Part shown: positions 26,209 through 35,147 of the stretch, piece by piece
How positions within the stretch are numbered: the first letter of the stretch is position 1
Layout: every line of letters starts with the position of its first letter
NCBI GenBank assembly: GCA_965363725.1
Contig: CBDTUS010000001.1
Span: forward strand, 1-64,000
Source of the DNA: JAGLCY01 sp965363725
GTDB lineage: Bacteria; Krumholzibacteriota; Krumholzibacteriia; LZORAL124-64-63
Direction of reading: 5' to 3'
Length of the DNA: 64,000 nt
Translations under genes and position numbers: made by a program
The notes under the pieces: model-generated
Database searches by the model: none
What the model was told of the DNA's origin: nothing
What the model saw: only the letters and a program-made list of their open reading frames with translations

Positions 26209-29054
26209 CCGTGTGCCTCCGCCCAGTTGGCCCCCGTATGCATGTCCACCACCAAGGGAACCTTGAGTTCGAACACGCTTTCCATCTCCCGGCGCACCAT
26301 CTCCCGGAGATCCTCCAGACCCTCCTGCGGCACTTCGAACACGAGTTCATCATGCACCTGCAGTAGCATCAGGGCCCCGGTGGACGAGGCCTCCAGCTGT
26401 CCCTGGATCCGGATCATGGCCAGCTTGATCAGGTCCGCGGCGGCGCCCTGGATCGGGGTGTTGACCGCGACCCGTTCCTGGAAGGAACGGACCCGGTTGT
26501 TTGAGGAATCGATCTCCGGCAGAAGGCGACGCCTTCCCAGCAGCGTGGCCACCCATCCGTCGCGATGAGCCTGGTCCTTGGTACTGTCGATGAATTCACG
26601 CACGCCGGGATAGGTTTCGAAGTAGGTGCTGATGAACGCCGACGCCTCCTTGACCGACACCTTGATCTGCCGGGCCAGGGCCCGAGCGCCCATCCCGTAG
26701 ATGACCCCGAAGTTGATGGCCTTGGCCCGGCTTCGCATCTCGGCGGTCACGTTCTTTTCGGTGATGCCGGCGATCAGGGCGGCGGTGCGTCGGTGAACGT
26801 CCCCGCCCTCCCCAAAGGCCTCCAGCAGGCCCGGGTCGTCAGCCAGGTGGGCCAAAAGCCGCAGTTCGATCTGTGAATAGTCCGCCGACAGGAAGAGGTG
26901 GCCCTCCCGGCGAGGCACGAAGGCCCGCCGGATCTCACGCCCCAGTTCGGTACGCACGGGAATGTTCTGCAGGTTCGGGTCCGAACTGGACAAACGGCCG
27001 GTGGCGGCGACGGCCTGGTTGTAGGATGTGTGGATCAGGCCCGTCTCGGGGTTGGCCAGTTGCGGCAGAGTTTCCACGTAGGTGTTCTGGAGTTTGGCCA
27101 CCTGCCGGTATTCCAGGATAAGGGCGGGAAGTTCGTGTTCGTCGGCCAGGGCCGTCAGGACCGAGACATCCGTACTCCAGCCCGTGGAAGTCTTCTTGAT
27201 GGGCTTGAGGCCCAATTTTTCGAACAGGATGACCGACAGCTGCTTCGGGCTCTGGATGTTGAAATCCTCGCCGGCCACCGTGATGATCTTTTTCTGCAGG
27301 CCTTCCATCTCCTTTTCGAACCGCGAGCGCAGACTGTCCAGAAAAGGGCGGTCGATCATGATCCCGTTCCGCTCCATCTTGAGAAGGACTTCCGACACAG
27401 GAATTTCGACCTTCCAGAAAAGATCGGCCTGGCCCGTCTCCGTCAGCACCGGGTCGAGGGCTTCGTAGAGGCGCAGGGTGAGGTCCGCGTCTTCGGCGGC
27501 GTAGAGCGCCAGCCGGTCCTGGTCCACCGCGAGAATGTCCTTCAAGCGGTCGCCGGGCGCAAAGAGGTCGGCAAAGGGCATCATGCGATGATCCAGGAAT
27601 TCCAGCACCAGATGGTCCAGACCGTGGCTGGTTCGGCCGGGGTCCAGGACATAGGAAGCCAGCATCGTGTCGAACCGTTTGCCTCCCAGGTCCAGTCCGT
27701 GCCGGCCTAGGACCCACTCGTCGAACTTGAAGTTCTGTCCCACCTTCAGGCAGTCAGATGCCAGGACGGGCTGCAGCTTGTCCTGGACCGAGGCCAGGCG
27801 GCTGATTTCCCTGCCGGTGGGAAACAGGGTGTCGCCGGCTACCGTGGCCTCGTCCGCCTCGCGCCACAGGACCGGAATGTAGGCCGGCTCCAACCTCTGC
27901 CCTGCCCTGTCCCATCCTGCCAGGCAGACACCCACCAGCCGGCAGGTGTCGGTCCGCAGACCGTCCGTTTCGGTGTCGACACCCAGGGGCGCCAGTGGAT
28001 CCCTCCGGTCGAGCCAGGCATCGAGCTTGTCGTCGGTATCCAGCAGGACGTAACCCCGGTCCTGGCGGCGTTCCTGCCAGCCAGGATCGGCCTCCTTCTC
28101 CACGGCCTGGTCTGCGGAGGCTTTTTTCGCAGGTTGTTTGGGGGCCTTCGGAGCGGTCCCCTGACCCGAAGTGTCTCCGGCCAGACGGTCCACCTGGGCC
28201 AGCACCCGATTCAGGCCCAGGGTTTCGAGAAGCCCACGCACTTCTTCACCCGCAGGCAAAACCGTATCCATCGCCTGCCAGTTCGGCTCCAGGTCTAGAT
28301 CCTGCCGAATCACGAACAATGCCCGCGACAGGAAAACCTGGTCCCGGTTTTCCCCCAGGACCCGTTTGAGCCGGGGTGTCAGCTTGCTCTTTTCCAGATT
28401 CTCATAGAGGGATTCGAGGGGCCCGTATTCCTGAACCAACTTGCGGGCCGTCTTATCGCCCACCCCCGGAGCACCCGGAATATTGTCGGCGGAGTCCCCC
28501 GACAGGGCGAAGACCTGAATGAGGTCGCCGGGTTCCAGCTTGTATTCGCGGCGAACATCCTCGTCGGTCAGCTGCGTCGCTTCGTCGCCCCGCCGACCGG
28601 GTTTGAGCATGCTCGTGCGGTCGTCCAGCAGCTGCATGAAATCCTTGTCGCCCGAGTACAACCAGACCTGGTCGCAGATCCCGGCCGATTTGCGGGCCAC
28701 TGTCCCGATGACATCGTCGGCCTCCACGCCCTCCTGTTCCAAGACGGCAATCCCCCAGGCGTCCAACAGTTCACGAAGCCGAGGCAGCTGCTCGGCCATA
28801 TCGCCGGGCATCGGTTTCCGGTGGGCCTTGTAATCCGGGTACATCTCATGGCGGAAATTCTTGCCCTTGACGTCGAAGACGATGGCCAGCTTTTCCGGCC
28901 GGTGCTTTTCGATCAGGCCGAGGATGGAATTGAAAAAACCGAAGGCCACCGAGGTGAGTTCGCCGTTGGGAGCAGTCAAGGGACGGTTGGCGAAGGCGTA
29001 GTAGGCCCGGTATACTAAGGCGGTACCATCGATCAGGATCAGGGACACGGGCAA
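26205..29054 (-). CDS. polA: DNA polymerase I
   Basis: Repair and Okazaki-fragment processing polymerase. The 949-residue protein contains an N-terminal 5' nuclease (residues 1 to about 290; LILIDGTALVYRAYYAF, VFDVKGKNFRHEMYPDYKAHR, EADDVIGT, GDKDFMQLL, GVGDKTARKL), an Ala/Lys/Pro linker near 300-330, a 3'-5' exonuclease whose acidic residues are retained (VDTETDGL, VGQNFKFDEW and YAAEDADLTLRLY), and a family A polymerase with motif A FLSADYSQIELR, motif B RSRAKAINFGVIYGM and motif C LMLLQVHDELVFE. Proofreading should therefore be active. TTG start with AAAGG upstream; GTG two codons later is an alternative. Overlaps coaE. Confidence 0.96.
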   Translation of the reverse strand: MPVSLILIDGTALVYRAYYAFANRPLTAPNGELTSVAFGFFNSILGLIEKHRPEKLAIVFDVKGKNFRHEMYPDYKAHRKPMPGDMAEQLPRLRELLDAWGIAVLEQEGVEADDVIGTVARKSAGICDQVWLYSGDKDFMQLLDDRTSMLKPGRRGDEATQLTDEDVRREYKLEPGDLIQVFALSGDSADNIPGAPGVGDKTARKLVQEYGPLESLYENLEKSKLTPRLKRVLGENRDQVFLSRALFVIRQDLDLEPNWQAMDTVLPAGEEVRGLLETLGLNRVLAQVDRLAGDTSGQGTAPKAPKQPAKKASADQAVEKEADPGWQERRQDRGYVLLDTDDKLDAWLDRRDPLAPLGVDTETDGLRTDTCRLVGVCLAGWDRAGQRLEPAYIPVLWREADEATVAGDTLFPTGREISRLASVQDKLQPVLASDCLKVGQNFKFDEWVLGRHGLDLGGKRFDTMLASYVLDPGRTSHGLDHLVLEFLDHRMMPFADLFAPGDRLKDILAVDQDRLALYAAEDADLTLRLYEALDPVLTETGQADLFWKVEIPVSEVLLKMERNGIMIDRPFLDSLRSRFEKEMEGLQKKIITVAGEDFNIQSPKQLSVILFEKLGLKPIKKTSTGWSTDVSVLTALADEHELPALILEYRQVAKLQNTYVETLPQLANPETGLIHTSYNQAVAATGRLSSSDPNLQNIPVRTELGREIRRAFVPRREGHLFLSADYSQIELRLLAHLADDPGLLEAFGEGGDVHRRTAALIAGITEKNVTAEMRSRAKAINFGVIYGMGARALARQIKVSVKEASAFISTYFETYPGVREFIDSTKDQAHRDGWVATLLGRRRLLPEIDSSNNRVRSFQERVAVNTPIQGAAADLIKLAMIRIQGQLEASSTGALMLLQVHDELVFEVPQEGLEDLREMVRREMESVFELKVPLVVDMHTGANWAEAHG

Positions 29055-29111
29055 CGCCTTTCACTGGCCGACGCAAAGGGTACAGGGATCGCTTCCCGCG
29101 AAAGGCGGGAT

Positions 29112-29702
29112 TCACTTCATGTACAAACGGCGGGCGGCGATGTATTCCACCACCGCCTGGGGCAGCTGGTCCTCCGGCAGGATCCCCTTGGCCAATCTAG
29201 CACGGACGGTGGTCGATGACACGGGGTGGTCGAAATCGGTGACCGGGATGACCCGTTGCGGATCGAGCCCTGCACGTTCAATGGCCTCGAAGGTAGGCGC
29301 CCGCCCATCCCGGGGGTAGACCACGATATCGGCCAATTCCTGGATCCGCTCAGGTTCCCGCCAGCCGGAAAATCCCCCCAGATTGTCTTCCCCGATGACC
29401 AGGCGGATGCGGTCTTCAGGAAACTCCCGGACAAGTTCTTCCAGGGATTCCACCGTGTAGGACACCGAACCGCGGGCGATCTCCCGGTCGTCCACCCGAA
29501 CCTGTTCCATGCCCGCGAAGGCCAGCCGGGCCATTTCCAGGCGGTCGGCCGGGACGGCAGAATTGGCGAACTTGTGGGGAGACCTCCAGGCGGGAACGAT
29601 CAGCAGGAAATCGGCCAGGTCCTTGTCCAGCAGGTGGGCGGCCATGGCCAGGTGGCCCAGATGGACCGGATCGAAAGATCCGCCGAGCATCGCCCGCAGC
29701 AT
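29112..29702 (-). CDS. nadD: Nicotinate-nucleotide adenylyltransferase NadD
   Basis: Converts nicotinate mononucleotide to deamido-NAD. The 196-residue nucleotidyltransferase starts MLRAMLGGSFDPVHLGH, giving GGSFDP at residues 7-12 and the HxGH motif at His14-His17. The middle reads LIVPAWRSPHK, a NadD signature (P...PHK), and the C-terminal ISSTxxR element appears as VSSTTVRARL. ATG overlaps the bamD stop (TGATG); a long in-frame extension upstream lies wholly inside bamD and is rejected. Complements nadB at the left end of the window, in a different operon. Confidence 0.93.
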   Translation of the reverse strand: MLRAMLGGSFDPVHLGHLAMAAHLLDKDLADFLLIVPAWRSPHKFANSAVPADRLEMARLAFAGMEQVRVDDREIARGSVSYTVESLEELVREFPEDRIRLVIGEDNLGGFSGWREPERIQELADIVVYPRDGRAPTFEAIERAGLDPQRVIPVTDFDHPVSSTTVRARLAKGILPEDQLPQAVVEYIAARRLYMK

Positions 29703-30487
29703 CAGTAGTCTTCCTCGTCTTCCTCGTCTTCGTTCAATGACCGCAGAGCCTTGTCCGCCCGGTTGGTATAGCCGCTGTCGGGATATTCGCTGATCAGGCG
29801 TTCGTACATCCGGGCGGCGGCGTCGGGGTCGTCCAGCTTCATGCCGGCCTGCGCCCGTTCCCACATGACATCGGGAATGTAGGAACTGCCGGATTCCTCC
29901 ACCAGGACGTCGTCCAGAGTGATGGCCACGGCCTCATACCGACGCAGCTGCTTGTAGATCTTGACCTGCTCCAGGCGCTTGCGAACCATCAGGTCAGATA
30001 TCTCGACCATGTAGGCGGTGACCTCCGGCATGTGCTCGGAATTGGGGTATTCCTGACTGAACTTCAGGAAATGCAGACGCGCTTCATAGGCACCGGTGAT
30101 GTCCCGTTCGATGCGGCCAACCTGTTCCAGGTAGGCCACGCCCTCCTGGAACAGGGCGTCTTCCACGCGATCGCTGATGGGGTAATCCTTGCGCAGGATC
30201 TGGAATTCCACCGCCGCCAGGGGATACTCGTTCATCGACATGTAGGTCATGCCCTTGAGGTACTGGGCCTCGGCCGCCAGACTGTCCGTCGGGTTGTTGC
30301 GGACAAAGGATTCCAGGGCGGCAACCGCTTCGATGTCCTTGCCCTGTTCGGCAAAAAAGACACCGCGATCGTAGGAACCGACGGGGTGTGGATTGGGGGC
30401 CGCACAACCTGTCATCAGCGCTGCTGTGACCAACAGGCCGATGGCGGCGCACGCTCCGATTACCTGACCCCGGGACATACCTGACAT
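29702..30487 (-). CDS. bamD: BamD-like outer membrane assembly lipoprotein
   Basis: TPR lipoprotein of the BAM complex. The 261-residue protein has a type II signal peptide with lipobox MTGC (lipidated Cys28), followed by tetratricopeptide-like repeats: YDRGVFFAEQGKDIEAVAALESFV, AAEAQYLKGMTYMSMNEYPLA, VEDALFQEGVAYL and DVMWERAQAGMKLDDPDAA (each quoted in part). EYPNSEHMPE and ISEYPDSGYTNRADKAL are the P-x-S-x-Y/H type turns seen in BamD/YfiO and YbgF proteins. The C-terminus is strikingly acidic (NEDEEDEEDY). It lies far from bamA but in the same strand, next to another exported protein. A TPR lipoprotein of another role cannot be fully excluded. Confidence 0.8.
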   Translation of the reverse strand: MSGMSRGQVIGACAAIGLLVTAALMTGCAAPNPHPVGSYDRGVFFAEQGKDIEAVAALESFVRNNPTDSLAAEAQYLKGMTYMSMNEYPLAAVEFQILRKDYPISDRVEDALFQEGVAYLEQVGRIERDITGAYEARLHFLKFSQEYPNSEHMPEVTAYMVEISDLMVRKRLEQVKIYKQLRRYEAVAITLDDVLVEESGSSYIPDVMWERAQAGMKLDDPDAAARMYERLISEYPDSGYTNRADKALRSLNEDEEDEEDY

Positions 30488-30529
30488 GAAATATCAAACC
30501 TTTCTGGAGGATCGGACCGGCGCTGGCGA

Positions 30530-31270
30530 TCAGTTTCCGGTATTGGCGAAATAGACAGCGATCAGGGCGACCAGAGTACCCAGAACGACGATCTCCTCGA
30601 TCCGGTTCTGCCAGCCGCTGCCGGCTTTTTCGGCGGTCGTGAAATCGTAGAGTTCGGATTCGACATCATCAAAATCTTTGTTGTCGACCCGGTCGCTGAA
30701 GCGCCGTTCCAGGATATCCTTGAACAGGAGCAGGCCGGAATCGGCTTCCGACACATCGACCGAAGCGGTCACCGACACATCCCGCTCCACCCAGCGCTGC
30801 CAGATGCCCAGGGTCCGCCCCACTTCGGGGTAGGAAAGTTCCACACCGATGACCTTGAAGGCGAACAGGTAGTCCAGCGGCGGGGCCGGGACCGAGTCGG
30901 GGGCCGCCAGGTAGAGACTGTGTCCCAGATCGGTCAGAATCCGGGTGGCCACGCTGCCGAACAGGTCGTCGGAATCGGTCCCGCCTTCGTTGAGCAGCAT
31001 CACCCGGGAGGGTCGGGGGGGCAGGGACCCCGCGGCCACCGAAACGATTTCGCCCATGAGGGCCTCGGTGAGCCAAAGGTTGGTGTGAACCGTATCGGCG
31101 GCGGCCGGGCTAGGGAACCCCCGGGGGCCGTCAGTTTCCGGGGCCAGGGCCGGAGCATCAGCCGCCGGGCCCTCCTCCTGGCAGACAGCGGGACAGGTGT
31201 ACAGAAGGCCGAAAAAGACCATCCAGGCCACCATGAACAACGCCCTTGAAGATCCAGGTTTCCTGTCCAT
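30530..31270 (-). CDS. Exported protein of unknown function with C-terminal membrane anchor
   Basis: A 246-residue protein not recognised. It begins with an N-terminal signal/anchor (RALFMVAWMVFFGLLYTC) and ends with a hydrophobic helix (IVVLGTLVALIAVYFAN), suggesting a periplasmic domain tethered by its tail. The body (residues about 60-215) alternates strands and helices: EIVSVAAGSLPP, VMLLNEGGTDSDDLFGSVATRILTDLG, SLYLAAPDS, DYLFAFKVIGVELSYPEV, and RWVERDVSVTASVDVSEADSGLLLFKDIL. The layout of short strands around 'FxFKVxxVELxY' and 'RxVxVxAxVxV' resembles lipoproteins or secretin-like small domains that assemble in the envelope, but no family is claimed. ATG overlaps the rimO stop (TGATG), and bamD follows 42 bases on, hinting at an envelope role. 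Confidence 0.7.
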   Translation of the reverse strand: MDRKPGSSRALFMVAWMVFFGLLYTCPAVCQEEGPAADAPALAPETDGPRGFPSPAAADTVHTNLWLTEALMGEIVSVAAGSLPPRPSRVMLLNEGGTDSDDLFGSVATRILTDLGHSLYLAAPDSVPAPPLDYLFAFKVIGVELSYPEVGRTLGIWQRWVERDVSVTASVDVSEADSGLLLFKDILERRFSDRVDNKDFDDVESELYDFTTAEKAGSGWQNRIEEIVVLGTLVALIAVYFANTGN

Positions 31271-32757
31271 CAATCCGAATTCCCTTTCTGGTCGGGCCGG
31301 CGCCTGGCCGCCCATACGTCATAGGGAGTGACAGCCCTGAACTCGGCTTCCACCCATTGGCCGCGATGCAGATCTTCCGCGGGCATCACCACGATCCCGT
31401 CCAGATCGTAGCCGAAATGATAACTCCGGCACAGGGCCAGGGAAACTCCCGATCCCAATACACCGGCGAATGATTCCCGTTCCGGATCCGTCGCCCAGGA
31501 TCCGTCCATAAAGGACTCCAGGATGCTGCCTGTTTCTTCGGCCTGCCCGGTTCCCGGCTGGACGATCTCGTCCACCACCACGTCAAAAGCCCGGCCCAGC
31601 CGGGACTCCTGCCTCTGCAGCGAGATATCCGACTGCAGATCCATGATCAGGGCCTCGCGGTCGAGAATGACCTCGTCGGGAACCCGGTCCGGCAGGGTCG
31701 CCGAAGGGGTGCCCGGTTCCGGGGAAAAACGGTAGGTCCCCAGATGATCAAATGCCACCTCGGCCAGAAAATCAGCCAGGATGGAGACGTCCTCCTCCTC
31801 TTCCCCCGGGAAACCCAGCAGGGCCGTGGACCGCAGGACCAGGTCGGGCCGATCCTCCCGGAGGGCGCCGAAAAATTCGGGCGAGGCCTTGAACCCGCCG
31901 GGCCGGCGCATGGCCTTCAGGATCCGCGGCGAGGCGTGCTGGATGGGAATTTCCAGATAGGGCGCCACTTTCTCCAGCTCCAGGATCCGGCGCAGATCGT
32001 CGACCGAGACCATGCCCGCGTAGAGATAGAGCAACCGCATCCGGCGCAAACCGTTAACCTCGTTCAGGGCGCGGACGAGGTCTACCAGGTTCTGCCCGGT
32101 GTCCCGTCCGAAGTCGCTCGTGTTCTGGGAAACCAGCTGGATCTCGGTCACGCCGCGCTCGGTCAGACTCCGGACTTCGCCGACGATCTCGTCCACCGTA
32201 CGACTGCGCTGCTTGCCGCGGATCAGGGGGATCCGGCAAAACGTGCAGCTGCAGTTGCACCCCTCCCCGATCTTGACGAAGGCCACGTGGGGCGGTGTCA
32301 GCAGGGGCCGCCCCACCAGGCCGGTGTAGTTGACCACCATGGGGTCCTCGACGATGGGCGGTCCGGCCAGGGGAAAGACGGGCGACCCGGCCCCGGGCGG
32401 CGAACCGGTACCTGATTCCTCTCCCAGACAGGCGGCCACTACACGGTCGAACTGGCCCACGCCGGCGACCACATCCACGCCGGGGAACCGGCTCTGGATG
32501 TCGTCCCCGTGTTCCTGCGACCAGCAACCGCAGACCACCAGCGTCCGGTCTTCCTTGTGGTCGATGAGATTCCGCAGGGTTTCTTCGCTGTCGCTGCGGG
32601 CGGCCTCGATGAATCCGCAACTGTTGAGCACCCAGATGTCCGCGGCGTCGGGATCGTCGACAGGCTGAACTCCCTTGAGGGCGAACCGACCGAGCAAGGC
32701 TTCGGAATCCACCAGGTTCTTGTCGCAGCCGAGGGTGGCGCAGAAAACACGTTTCAT
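31270..32757 (-). CDS. rimO: Ribosomal protein uS12 methylthiotransferase RimO
   Basis: Radical SAM enzyme that methylthiolates an aspartate of ribosomal protein S12. The 495-residue protein has an N-terminal UPF0004 domain whose cluster ligands are Cys11 (TLGCDKN), Cys47 (NSCGF) and Cys76 (VVCGC), the radical SAM CxxxCxxC motif at Cys167, Cys171 and Cys174 within EGCNCSCTFCRIP, an IPIQHASPRILKAMRR stretch and a C-terminal TRAM-like domain from about 410. NLVDSEALLGR and LGCDKN fit RimO rather than MiaB or MtaB. ATG overlaps the ftsK stop. Length is slightly above the usual 440, mainly from the linker at residues 112-140. Confidence 0.93.
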   Translation of the reverse strand: MKRVFCATLGCDKNLVDSEALLGRFALKGVQPVDDPDAADIWVLNSCGFIEAARSDSEETLRNLIDHKEDRTLVVCGCWSQEHGDDIQSRFPGVDVVAGVGQFDRVVAACLGEESGTGSPPGAGSPVFPLAGPPIVEDPMVVNYTGLVGRPLLTPPHVAFVKIGEGCNCSCTFCRIPLIRGKQRSRTVDEIVGEVRSLTERGVTEIQLVSQNTSDFGRDTGQNLVDLVRALNEVNGLRRMRLLYLYAGMVSVDDLRRILELEKVAPYLEIPIQHASPRILKAMRRPGGFKASPEFFGALREDRPDLVLRSTALLGFPGEEEEDVSILADFLAEVAFDHLGTYRFSPEPGTPSATLPDRVPDEVILDREALIMDLQSDISLQRQESRLGRAFDVVVDEIVQPGTGQAEETGSILESFMDGSWATDPERESFAGVLGSGVSLALCRSYHFGYDLDGIVVMPAEDLHRGQWVEAEFRAVTPYDVWAARRRPDQKGNSD

Positions 32758-35147
32758 CAGGCTTGGCCTTCCTGCATTCCCTGCAGATCCTCGGGTTTGA
32801 TCAGGACGTCCCGCGCCTTGCTGCCGGTGAAGGGGCCCACCACTCCCGCTTCCTCGAGCATGTCCATCAGGCGGCCGGCGCGCGTGTAGCCGATCCGCAA
32901 CCGGCGCTGGAGCAGGGAGGTCGATCCGCTCTGATGCAGGACCACCACCTCCCGAGCCTGTTCGTACAGATCGTCTTCGCCGGTGACCATCCCGCCGCCG
33001 GCGGGGTTCTCGTTGAGACTGATTTCCTCTGTCGAACCCTCGTATTGGCGCCAGTGGGCGGCGATGGCTTCGCATTCGTCCACGTCGATGAACGACCCGT
33101 GGACGCGAACCGGCAGGGCGCGTCCGGGCTGAAGGTAAAGCATGTCCCCGTGGCCCAGAAGCTGCTCGGCACCATTCATGTCCAGGACGGTGCGGGAATC
33201 GTTCTTCTGGATAACCCGGAAGGCGATCCGGCAGGGGATGTTGGCCTTGATGACCCCTGTCAGGACATCCACGCTGGGCCGCTGCGTAGCCAGGATCAGG
33301 TGGATGCCGACCGCCCGCGCCTTTTGCGCCAGGCGGGTGATCGGACCTTCGATGTCGTTGCCCATCTGCAGCATGAGGTCCGCCAACTCATCCACGATGG
33401 TCAGGTAGAAGGGCATCGGTTCGGTGACCAGTTCCCCATCCGGGCCGGTCACCTCGCCCTTCACAACCTTCTCGTTGTACTGCTGGATGTTCCGCACCGA
33501 ACATTTGGACAGGGTGCGGTAGCGGTATTCCATCTGCGCCACCATCCACTGCAGGGCCTTGAGGGCCTCCCGCGGATCAGTGACCACCGGCAGCAGCAGA
33601 TGGGGAATGCCGTTGTAGACGTTCATCTCCAGCATCTTGGGATCGATGAGAACCAAGCGCAGGCTTTCGGGGCCATTGCGCAGGATCAGGTTAGCGATGA
33701 TGGCGTTCAGGCAGACCGACTTGCCGCTGCCGGTCGAACCGGCCACCAGCAGGTGTGGCAGCGCGGCGATGTCGATGCTGACGGGCCGGCCCACCACGTC
33801 CTTGCCCAGAACGACGGACAGGGGATTGCGCTTCTGGTTGCCCGTGGCCTCGAGCACCTCCCGCAGGCGCACCATGCGCGCCTGGGGATTGGGAATCTCT
33901 ATTCCCACGGCGGCCTTGCCGGGAATCGGGGCTTCCATGCGGATCGAGCGGGCCCGCATGGCCAGCGCCAGGTCGTCGCTGCGCTGCACGATCTGGTTCA
34001 CCCTGATGCCGGGGCCCGGCTGGTATTCAAAGGTTGTCACCACGGGCCCGGGCCGGACATCCTTGACCTCGCCTTCGACGCCGAAAGACCGCAGGGTATC
34101 CTCCAGGAGGTCCGCCGACTGATCGAGCTCCGTGGCCGAAATCGATTGGCCTTCGGGACCGGCGGGAGTCAATAGGTCCAGCGGCGGCAATGAAACGGGG
34201 CCGGATTTTTTCTTCACTTTGCGCGGGCGCCTGGGTTTGGAGCCCGCGTCATCCGGACCGTCGCCTACAAATTCCCCCGCAGCACCCGGGAGCACCCGTT
34301 CCTCGGGCAAGTCTGCGGGAGTTACGGCCACCGGTTCGGGCGCGGGGTCCGGTTCCTGGTGCAGTCTACGCTCTCTGGCGAGGGAGGTCTCCGTCTCGAA
34401 TTCCTCATCCGGATCATCGGAATCGAAATGGGCATCGGGATCATCGTGGGCCGGGTCAGCGCTCCCGGGCCGCGCAAACAGGCCCATCAACCAGCGCCCC
34501 ACTCCCGCCAGCACCGCCACGGGCCACGCCACGATCTCCAGCAGAACGCGGCCAATGCCTTGGAGGGCCCTTCCGCAGCCGGCAAGAAACCCTGTTAATC
34601 CTCCCAGCCAGGGTTTGAGAAGCAGGATCACGGCCACCACCAGAAACAGGGTCAGGAAGATGCGGCCGCCCCACAGTCCGAACAGGGCGTGAAAGCCACG
34701 GGCCAAGAAAACCCCGGCGGCGCCCCCGAGCCGGGTGCCGATTTCCGGGGCGAAGGGTCCCTGCGGTTGGGCGATCCAGGCGGAGGTCACCAGCCAGAAG
34801 GGCACGGCCCGAAAGACCCAGGGCCGCAGGTTGTGCTGCCGGCCCGCCAGGTATCCGAACCCGGTCATGACCAGGAGCAGGGGAATGCTCCAGCACCAGA
34901 GGCTGCCGAAAACCAGGTTCAGGATGAAGTTTAAAACCGATCCCACCGGTCCGCCGGGGTTTTCCAGGGCCAGCAGGTCGCCCACACCCTGACCGTCCAG
35001 GATGCCCCACCAGGGACCCGGATCCCCGGTCAACGCCAGGCCGCAATAGGCGGCCACGGCCACCAGAAGCAGACCCGTCAACCAGGGTGCCTCGAACCAG
35101 GGGCGCGCCCCTTTGCGCTTAGCCTTCTTCTGATTTCGCCCGGACAC
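32757..35147 (-). CDS. ftsK: DNA translocase FtsK/SpoIIIE
   Basis: Septal DNA pump that clears and aligns chromosome ends at division. The 796-residue protein has a basic start, about four transmembrane helices (within residues 22-40, 70-100, 112-128 and 160-220), an acidic/proline-rich linker (228-335), the beta/alpha motor domain with Walker A GSTGSGKS at 470-477 (VAGSTGSGKSVCLNAI), Walker B-type LTIVDELADLM, and a C-terminal winged-helix gamma domain near residues 725-775 (STSLLQRRLRIGYTRAGRLM) that reads KOPS-type sequences. GTG start, preceded by AGGAGG at seven bases; it overlaps the accC 3' end by 29 bases. Typical of the shorter FtsK/SpoIIIE class. Confidence 0.95.
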   Translation of the reverse strand: MSGRNQKKAKRKGARPWFEAPWLTGLLLVAVAAYCGLALTGDPGPWWGILDGQGVGDLLALENPGGPVGSVLNFILNLVFGSLWCWSIPLLLVMTGFGYLAGRQHNLRPWVFRAVPFWLVTSAWIAQPQGPFAPEIGTRLGGAAGVFLARGFHALFGLWGGRIFLTLFLVVAVILLLKPWLGGLTGFLAGCGRALQGIGRVLLEIVAWPVAVLAGVGRWLMGLFARPGSADPAHDDPDAHFDSDDPDEEFETETSLARERRLHQEPDPAPEPVAVTPADLPEERVLPGAAGEFVGDGPDDAGSKPRRPRKVKKKSGPVSLPPLDLLTPAGPEGQSISATELDQSADLLEDTLRSFGVEGEVKDVRPGPVVTTFEYQPGPGIRVNQIVQRSDDLALAMRARSIRMEAPIPGKAAVGIEIPNPQARMVRLREVLEATGNQKRNPLSVVLGKDVVGRPVSIDIAALPHLLVAGSTGSGKSVCLNAIIANLILRNGPESLRLVLIDPKMLEMNVYNGIPHLLLPVVTDPREALKALQWMVAQMEYRYRTLSKCSVRNIQQYNEKVVKGEVTGPDGELVTEPMPFYLTIVDELADLMLQMGNDIEGPITRLAQKARAVGIHLILATQRPSVDVLTGVIKANIPCRIAFRVIQKNDSRTVLDMNGAEQLLGHGDMLYLQPGRALPVRVHGSFIDVDECEAIAAHWRQYEGSTEEISLNENPAGGGMVTGEDDLYEQAREVVVLHQSGSTSLLQRRLRIGYTRAGRLMDMLEEAGVVGPFTGSKARDVLIKPEDLQGMQEGQA

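Noticed and set aside
29112..29864. A 250-residue NadD with an Arg/Gly-rich N-terminal extension.
   Set aside because: The extension is out-of-frame bamD sequence; the true start overlaps the bamD stop as TGATG and gives the usual NadD N-terminus.
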